From the NCBI RefSeq assembly GCF_943181405.1, contig NZ_CALPBY010000008.1:62001-126000 (forward strand): a stretch of DNA of 64,000 nt, given 5' to 3'. The DNA is from Cellulosimicrobium sp. Marseille-Q4280 (lineage in GTDB: Bacteria > Actinomycetota > Actinomycetes > Actinomycetales > Cellulomonadaceae). How positions within the stretch are numbered: position 1 is the first letter of the stretch; each line of letters opens with the position of its first letter. Under the pieces are notes generated by a model that was not told the DNA's origin, made no database searches, and was given only the letters and a program-made list of their open reading frames with translations. Shown here in pieces: positions 60,087 to 64,000 of the stretch. Both the position numbers and the translations under genes were made by a program.

Positions 60087-60117
60087 CGTCGCGCGCGTCC
60101 TGACGCGCACCGACCGC

Positions 60118-60153
60118 CGAGCCCGGCACCCCGACGAGGGGTGACCGGGCTCG
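60118..60153. terminator. Bidirectional terminator between bS22 and HAD genes
   Basis: CGAGCCCGG (60118-60126) pairs with CCGGGCTCG (60145-60153), with inner ACCCC/GGGGT. It lies between two convergent genes. Confidence 0.8.
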
Positions 60154-60240
60154 CTGCGTACCACCGGCTGTCCGGGTGGTGCCGTCGGCGCACACCCCCA
60201 CGCCGGCCCCGGTGGTGACCCCGGACGCGCGACGACCAGG

Positions 60241-61056
60241 TCAGAGCCGCGCGATGCGCCGGTCGACCGCGCGGCGGACCGACCGCAGCACGAGCGCGCC
60301 CGCCCACACGGCGCCCGCCCAGCTCGCGGTGCGGACGCCGCTGCGGGCGACGCGCCGTCGTCGGCCGCGGAACTCGCGGATGGGCCAGCCGACGTCCTGC
60401 GCGTGCCGGCGCAGCCGCGCGTCGGGGTTGATGGGGCACGGGTGCCCGACCTCGTTCATCATCGCGACGTCGTTGAGCGAGTCGCCGTAGGCGTAGGAGG
60501 CCTCGAGGTCGATGCCCTCGCGCTCGGCGAGGGCGCGCACGGCGTCGGCTTTCGCGCGCCCGTGCATGAGGTCGCCGACGAGCCGGCCGGTGTAGAAGCC
60601 GTCCTCGTGCTCCGCGATGGTCCCGAGGGCCCCGGTGGTGCCGAGCCGGCGCGCGATGAGCTCGCCGATCTCGACGGGGGTCGCGGACACGAGCCACACC
60701 TGGTTGCCCGCGGCGAGGTGCTCGTCGAGGAGTCGTCGCGTGCCGGGGTAGATGCGCAGCGAGAGGACGGTGTCGTAGACCTCCTCGCCGATCGCGGTGA
60801 TCTCGGCGACGGAGCGCCCGGCGATGAGGTCGAGCGCGCGGGACCGGATGCGGTCGATCTGCTTGCGGCTCTCGCCGAGGAGGAGGTAGCGCGCCTGGTG
60901 CGCGGCGAACCGGACGAGGTCCGTGGTGGAGAAGAACTCGCGGCGGTAGAGCGCCTGCGCGAGGTGGAAGGACGACGCGCCGCGGATGATCGTGTTGTCG
61001 ACGTCGAAGAACGCCGCCGTGCGGCGGGCGGGCGGCTGCCCGGGGGACGTCGGCAT
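60241..61056 (-). CDS. HAD-superfamily phosphatase, subfamily IB
   Basis: A 271-residue HAD-IB hydrolase. Motif I 'AAFFDVDNTIIRG' (nucleophile Asp), motif II 'VWLVSATP', and motif III/IV 'YAYGDSLNDVAMMNEVGHPCPINPDARL' are all intact. The group includes phosphoserine-phosphatase-like enzymes; the natural substrate here is unknown. A C-terminal hydrophobic stretch ('TASWAGAVWAGALVL') may be a membrane contact. It is a usual neighbour of the glutaredoxin-like and rex genes in actinobacteria. Confidence 0.9.
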   Translation of the reverse strand: MPTSPGQPPARRTAAFFDVDNTIIRGASSFHLAQALYRREFFSTTDLVRFAAHQARYLLLGESRKQIDRIRSRALDLIAGRSVAEITAIGEEVYDTVLSLRIYPGTRRLLDEHLAAGNQVWLVSATPVEIGELIARRLGTTGALGTIAEHEDGFYTGRLVGDLMHGRAKADAVRALAEREGIDLEASYAYGDSLNDVAMMNEVGHPCPINPDARLRRHAQDVGWPIREFRGRRRRVARSGVRTASWAGAVWAGALVLRSVRRAVDRRIARL

Positions 61057-61104
61057 GCCGTCCACTCTATCGGCGCCCGTGGGACGTGCCTCTACCCTGG
61101 GACC

Positions 61105-61413
61105 GTGAGTGCCGCTCAGCCGCCCGTGCCGTCCGTGCCGTCCGTGCCCGTCCTGCTGTACGGCCGCGCCGGGTGCCACCTGTGCGACGACGCGCGGACC
61201 GTCGTCGCGCAGGTGTGCGGCGACGCGGGCGTGGCGTGGGCGGAGGTGGACCTCGACGACCCGGCGACGGCCCCGGCCGTCCGCGAGCAGTACGGCGAGT
61301 ACGTCCCTGTCGTCACGGTCGCCGGGGTGCAGCAGGGGTTCTGGCGCGTCGACGCGCGTCGCCTGGCGCGCGCGGTGGGACGGATTTCGGGCGGGCGCCC
61401 GGACCTGGGATGA
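61105..61413 (+). CDS. Glutaredoxin-like (DUF836) redox protein
   Basis: A 102-residue thioredoxin-fold protein with the CxxC motif 'GRAGCHLCDDA', 'WAEVDLDD' and the cis-Pro 'YVPVVTVAG'. GTG 61105 is the start; the first dozen residues are Pro/Ser/Val repeats (SVPSVPV). It lies 63 bases before rex and is probably co-transcribed with it. A general disulphide reductase role is assumed. Confidence 0.87.
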   Translation: MSAAQPPVPSVPSVPVLLYGRAGCHLCDDARTVVAQVCGDAGVAWAEVDLDDPATAPAVREQYGEYVPVVTVAGVQQGFWRVDARRLARAVGRISGGRPDLG

Positions 61414-61476
61414 TCGGCACCGGGTACGCACGAGCGACCGTCGACGAGGACGGTCCCGGGACGACGGTGGTGGCAG

Positions 61477-62520
61477 GTGGCTGAGCAGTTTGTCGGTGAG
61501 GTGACGGTCCCGGGGATCCCGAGCGCCACGGTGGCGCGGCTCCCCTCCTACCTGCGTGCGCTGCGCGACCTCGTCGCACGCGGGGTGACGACGACGTCGT
61601 CGGTCGAGCTCGCGGAGCTGTCGGGCGTGGGTCCGGCGCAGCTGCGCAAGGACCTGTCGTTCCTCGGCTCGTTCGGCACGCGCGGCGTGGGCTACGACGT
61701 CGACTCGCTCGCGCAGTACATCACCGAGGCGCTGGGGCTCGTCGACGAGCACCGGATCGCCATCGTCGGGATCGGCAACCTCGGGCACGCGCTCGCGAAC
61801 TACTCGGGCTACGAGCAGCGTGGTTTCCACGTCGCGGCCCTGCTGGACGCCTCGCCCGAGGTGGTGGGCACGCGTGCGGCGGGGATCGTCGTCGAGCACG
61901 TGGACGCCCTCGAGGACGTGGTGGCCCGGGAGCACGTGACGATTGTCGTCCTCGCCACGCCGGCCGCGCACGCGCAGGCCGTGACGGACCGCGTCGTCGC
62001 CGCGGGCGTCAAGGAGATCCTCAACTTCGCGCCGCGCGCGCTGCAGGTGCCGGCGGACGTCGACGTGCGCGGGGTGGACGTGGGCAGCGAGCTGCAGATC
62101 CTCGCGTTCCACTCCCAGGCGCGCGCGCTCGCAGCGGCCGACCGCCGACGGCGTCCCCGGACCTGGCTCCGCCATGACGAGAGGCCGCGTGCGGGGAGCA
62201 CGCGGCTCTCGCGCCGCCCCGGGGCGGCCGAACCGCTGCCGGCCGGGCGGGGGCGGGCCGGCAGCGGCGGTCGGTCGGGTCAGGCCTGCTTGATGGCCGA
62301 GACGTCGAGCGTGATCTTGATCTTGTCGCCGACGAGCACTCCGCCGGTCTCGAGCGCGGCGTTCCAGGTGAGGTCGAACTCCTTGCGGGAGATCTCCGTC
62401 TTCGCCTCGAAGCCGGCGCGCGCGTTGCCGAACGGGTCGGTCGCGGTGCCCGCGAACTCGGCCTCGAGCTCGACCGGCTTGGTCACGCCGTTGATGGTGA
62501 GGTCACCGGTGATGACGTAG
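61477..62520 (+). CDS. rex: Redox-sensing repressor Rex, with an anomalous C-terminal extension
   Basis: Rex senses the NADH/NAD+ ratio and represses respiratory and fermentation genes. The winged-helix domain ('ATVARLPSYLRALRDL', 'GVGPAQLRKDLSFLGSFGTRGVGY') and the Rossmann domain ('IAIVGIGNLGHAL', 'APRALQVPADVDVRGVDVGSELQILAFH') are complete by about residue 215. The frame then runs on to 347 residues, crossing a hairpin (62179-62210) and 241 bases of the convergent YceI gene. A one-base shift just before would give a stop at 62175-62177 and a normal length of about 232. The true end is thus probably near 62177. Start GTG 61477. Confidence 0.88.
   Translation: MAEQFVGEVTVPGIPSATVARLPSYLRALRDLVARGVTTTSSVELAELSGVGPAQLRKDLSFLGSFGTRGVGYDVDSLAQYITEALGLVDEHRIAIVGIGNLGHALANYSGYEQRGFHVAALLDASPEVVGTRAAGIVVEHVDALEDVVAREHVTIVVLATPAAHAQAVTDRVVAAGVKEILNFAPRALQVPADVDVRGVDVGSELQILAFHSQARALAAADRRRRPRTWLRHDERPRAGSTRLSRRPGAAEPLPAGRGRAGSGGRSGQACLMAETSSVILILSPTSTPPVSSAAFQVRSNSLREISVFASKPARALPNGSVAVPANSASSSTGLVTPLMVRSPVMT
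62179..62210. terminator. Terminator hairpin after the expected end of rex
   Basis: GAGAGGCCGCGTGC pairs with GCACGCGGCTCTC (one bulged G) around GGGGA. It lies 2 bases after the out-of-frame TGA at 62175-62177, where rex would be expected to stop. Confidence 0.7.
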
Positions 62521-62831
62521 TCGTCGCCGTCGCCCTGGATGCTGCGCGACGCGAAGGTCCACGTCGGCTTGCTCTCCGCGTCCCAGAAGTCGGCGCTGCG
62601 AAGGTGGTTGTCGCGGTTCGCGTCGCCGGTGCTCACCGACGCGGCGTCGAGCTCGGCGGAGACCGCCGAGGAGTCGAGGTCGTCGCCGACCGCGATCGTC
62701 CCGCCGGTGATCGCGAGGGTGCCGCGCACCTTCGAGATGCCGGCGTGGCGGACGGTGAACGCGGCCTGCGAGTGCGAGGCGTCGATGGCGTAGGTGCCGG
62801 CGGTGAGGCCGGTGGGCAGCGGCGTGGCCAT
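62280..62831 (-). CDS. YceI-family lipid-binding-like protein
   Basis: A 183-residue YceI-domain beta-barrel. 'YAIDASHSQAAFTVRHAGISKVRGT' at the start and 'GNARAGFEAKTEISRKEFDLTWN' near the end are the family's hallmark blocks. Family members bind long-chain isoprenoid-type lipids. ATG 62831 has AGGAG 5 bases upstream; no signal peptide is seen, so it is cytosolic, as in many actinobacteria. It is divergent from a MarR gene with a perfect palindrome between them. Confidence 0.9.
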   Translation of the reverse strand: MATPLPTGLTAGTYAIDASHSQAAFTVRHAGISKVRGTLAITGGTIAVGDDLDSSAVSAELDAASVSTGDANRDNHLRSADFWDAESKPTWTFASRSIQGDGDDYVITGDLTINGVTKPVELEAEFAGTATDPFGNARAGFEAKTEISRKEFDLTWNAALETGGVLVGDKIKITLDVSAIKQA

Positions 62832-62890
62832 GGTGGCTCCTTCAGATCGGTGTCGTGCGGTGGCTCGCGGTGGTCCCGCGAGAAGTCCAT

Positions 62891-62908
62891 TGGTTGAAGA
62901 TTCAACCA
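62891..62908. promoter_or_regulatory. MarR-type operator between yceI and marR
   Basis: TGGTTGAAGATTCAACCA: perfect 8-bp arms with a 2-base centre, the usual form of MarR-family sites with TTGAA/TTCAA half-sites. It lies 60 bases upstream of the YceI start and 114 bases upstream of the MarR start. Confidence 0.8.
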
Positions 62909-63021
62909 CAGTCGCACGTATCAACGCGACCCCCTGCACGGTCTATTCCCGGTGGATGGAAGAATCGTCCCGACGCCCCACCGACCCAACCCGAGGACCG
63001 GATGCACAACCCGAGGACCGC

Positions 63022-63525
63022 ATGAGCAGCCAGAACGTCTCCAGCGCCGCCGCGACCCGGCTCGAGCCGCGCTGGCTCGACGCCGAGCAGCAGAGGCAGT
63101 GGCGCGCCTACCTCGACGGCACGGTGCGCTTCATCGAGGCGCTGAGCCGCGACCACGAGGAGCGGTCCACGGTCTCGCTCAACGAGTACGAGCTCCTCGT
63201 CCGGCTCTCGGAGAGCCCCGAGCACACGCTGCGCATGTCCGCGCTCGCCGACGGCCTCGCGCGCTCCAGGAGCCGCGTGACCCACACCGTCGCCCGCATG
63301 GAGGCGCGCGGTCTCGTGCGCCGGTCGGCGAGCGTCGGCGACCGGCGGGGGGTGAACTGCGCGATGACGCCCGAGGGCTACGACGCGCTCGTGGCCGCCG
63401 CGCCCGCGCACGTCGCCGCCGTGCGCCGGTACATGGTGGACGTGCTGACGCCCGAGCAGTTCCGCGCGCTCGGAGAGGCGATGGCGTCGGTCGCCGAGGC
63501 CTGCAAGGCGGACGACGACGACTGA
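63022..63525 (+). CDS. MarR-family transcriptional regulator
   Basis: A 167-residue winged-helix regulator: 'SLNEYELLVRLSES', 'RMSALADGLARSRSRVTHTVARMEARGLVRR' (recognition helix) and wing 'GDRRGVNCAMTPEG'. ATG 63022 has GAGGA about 7 bases upstream. The segment ACCCGAGGACCG(G/C)ATG is duplicated in tandem 20 bases apart (from 62989 and 63009); only the second ATG is in frame. It probably controls yceI and itself through the palindrome at 62891. Confidence 0.88.
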   Translation: MSSQNVSSAAATRLEPRWLDAEQQRQWRAYLDGTVRFIEALSRDHEERSTVSLNEYELLVRLSESPEHTLRMSALADGLARSRSRVTHTVARMEARGLVRRSASVGDRRGVNCAMTPEGYDALVAAAPAHVAAVRRYMVDVLTPEQFRALGEAMASVAEACKADDDD

Positions 63526-63571
63526 GGCCCGGCTGAGACGCACAGGGCCGGGCGTCGCCGATACTGGACCC

Positions 63572-64000
63572 ATGGTCTCCACAACCGTCCACCTGCTGCG
63601 TCACGGCGAGGTCCACAACCCCGACGGCGTCCTGTACGGCCGCATCGCCGGCTACCACCTGTCCGAGCGTGGGCACGAGATGGCCCGGCGCGTCGCCACG
63701 CACCTCGCGGGCGAGCCCGGGCCCGACGGCGCGTCCCGGCCGCGCGCCGACGTCACCGTCGTCGTCGCGTCCCCGCTCCAGCGGGCCCAGGAGACGGCGA
63801 CGCCCGCGGCGGAGGCGTTCGGCGTCGAGCTCGGGACGGACGACCGGCTCATCGAGGCCGCGAACCACTTCGAGGGCATGACGTTCGGCGTCGGCGACGG
63901 CTCGCTGCGCCACCCCCAGCACTGGCGGTACCTCTGGAACCCCCTGCGGCCGTCGTGGGGCGAGCCGTACGTCGAGCAGGTCGCGCGCATGCGCGCCGCG
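63572..64000 (+). CDS. Histidine phosphatase (phosphoglycerate-mutase-like), N-terminal part
   Basis: 143 codons to the window edge with no stop. 'VHLLRHGEVHNPDGVLYGR' carries the phosphorylated His of the RHG motif, 'YHLSERGHEMARRVA' and 'VVASPLQRAQETATP' the second arginine region, and 'LIEAANHFEGM' a downstream acidic residue. ATG 63572 is placed so that the protein begins 'MVSTTVHLLRHGE', as in homologues. In actinobacteria such a gene often precedes a TlpA-CcdA-ResB-CcsB cytochrome c maturation cluster, which may follow outside the window. Confidence 0.88.
   Translation, partial: MVSTTVHLLRHGEVHNPDGVLYGRIAGYHLSERGHEMARRVATHLAGEPGPDGASRPRADVTVVVASPLQRAQETATPAAEAFGVELGTDDRLIEAANHFEGMTFGVGDGSLRHPQHWRYLWNPLRPSWGEPYVEQVARMRAA

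Noticed and set aside
1-64000. tRNA, rRNA, riboswitch, insertion sequence or phage genes
   Set aside because: Looked for and not seen; no transposase, integrase or structural RNA signature could be recognised.

Overview
The window is very GC-rich actinobacterial DNA (third codon positions almost always G/C; many GTG and TTG starts; ATGA/GTGA overlaps). The gene content (Rex, bS22, class-E-sortase-type LATTG protein, many secreted plant-cell-wall hydrolases) suggests a Micrococcales soil or plant-litter degrader of the Cellulomonas/Cellulosimicrobium/Promicromonospora kind. The genus is an inference, not read from the sequence. No rRNA, tRNA, CRISPR array, insertion sequence or phage gene was seen.

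About 53 kb (412-53697) is one L-arabinose / arabinan island. Left part (412-6697): a LacI-type regulator (regulator A), then araB-araD-araA and a translationally coupled cytosolic GH43. Next (6762-21647): a secreted endo-arabinanase-like GH43, two cytosolic GH51 arabinofuranosidases, a second LacI-type regulator (regulator B), a CUT1 oligosaccharide ABC importer operon (binding protein, two permeases, cytosolic GH43, YesL-like protein), a GH27 enzyme and a membrane-anchored GH43. Then (22026-26870) a YtfQRT/YjfF-like CUT2 monosaccharide importer. The right part (27147-53697) holds very large secreted multidomain enzymes: GH51, two GH127, four GH43 genes (one with two catalytic domains), and a non-catalytic binding protein. 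In total there are 14 glycoside hydrolase genes with 15 catalytic domains.

The inferred workflow: secreted enzymes trim alpha- and beta-linked arabinose from pectic arabinan, arabinogalactan or extensin-type glycans; the CUT1 system imports oligomers; cytosolic GH51/GH43/GH27 split them; the CUT2 system imports monosaccharide; AraA, AraB and AraD feed D-xylulose-5-phosphate to the pentose phosphate pathway. Two different palindromic operator families divide the island. Type A (TGTGAGCGCTAACA-like) lies before araB, ytfQ, the large GH51 and the double GH43. Type B (TTTACAACGATGTAGA-like) lies before the secreted endo-arabinanase, between GH51 and regulator B, and between the CUT1 operon and GH27.

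The most striking undescribed-looking element is a roughly 90-residue C-terminal module with two conserved cysteines, present eight times and only in exported proteins. A second is a family of palindromic intergenic elements (GCGAGGTAGAACC...) just after stop codons of the large secreted-enzyme genes.

The right end (53831-64000) returns to ordinary genes: an SDR/TetR pair, a LATTG surface protein, TrkA/TrkH potassium uptake, an AcuC-like deacetylase, the tiny ribosomal protein bS22, a HAD phosphatase, a glutaredoxin-like protein, Rex, YceI/MarR and the start of a histidine phosphatase. proC at the left edge and bS22-HAD-glutaredoxin-Rex at the right are commonly close neighbours in actinobacteria, so the island probably sits inside that conserved block.
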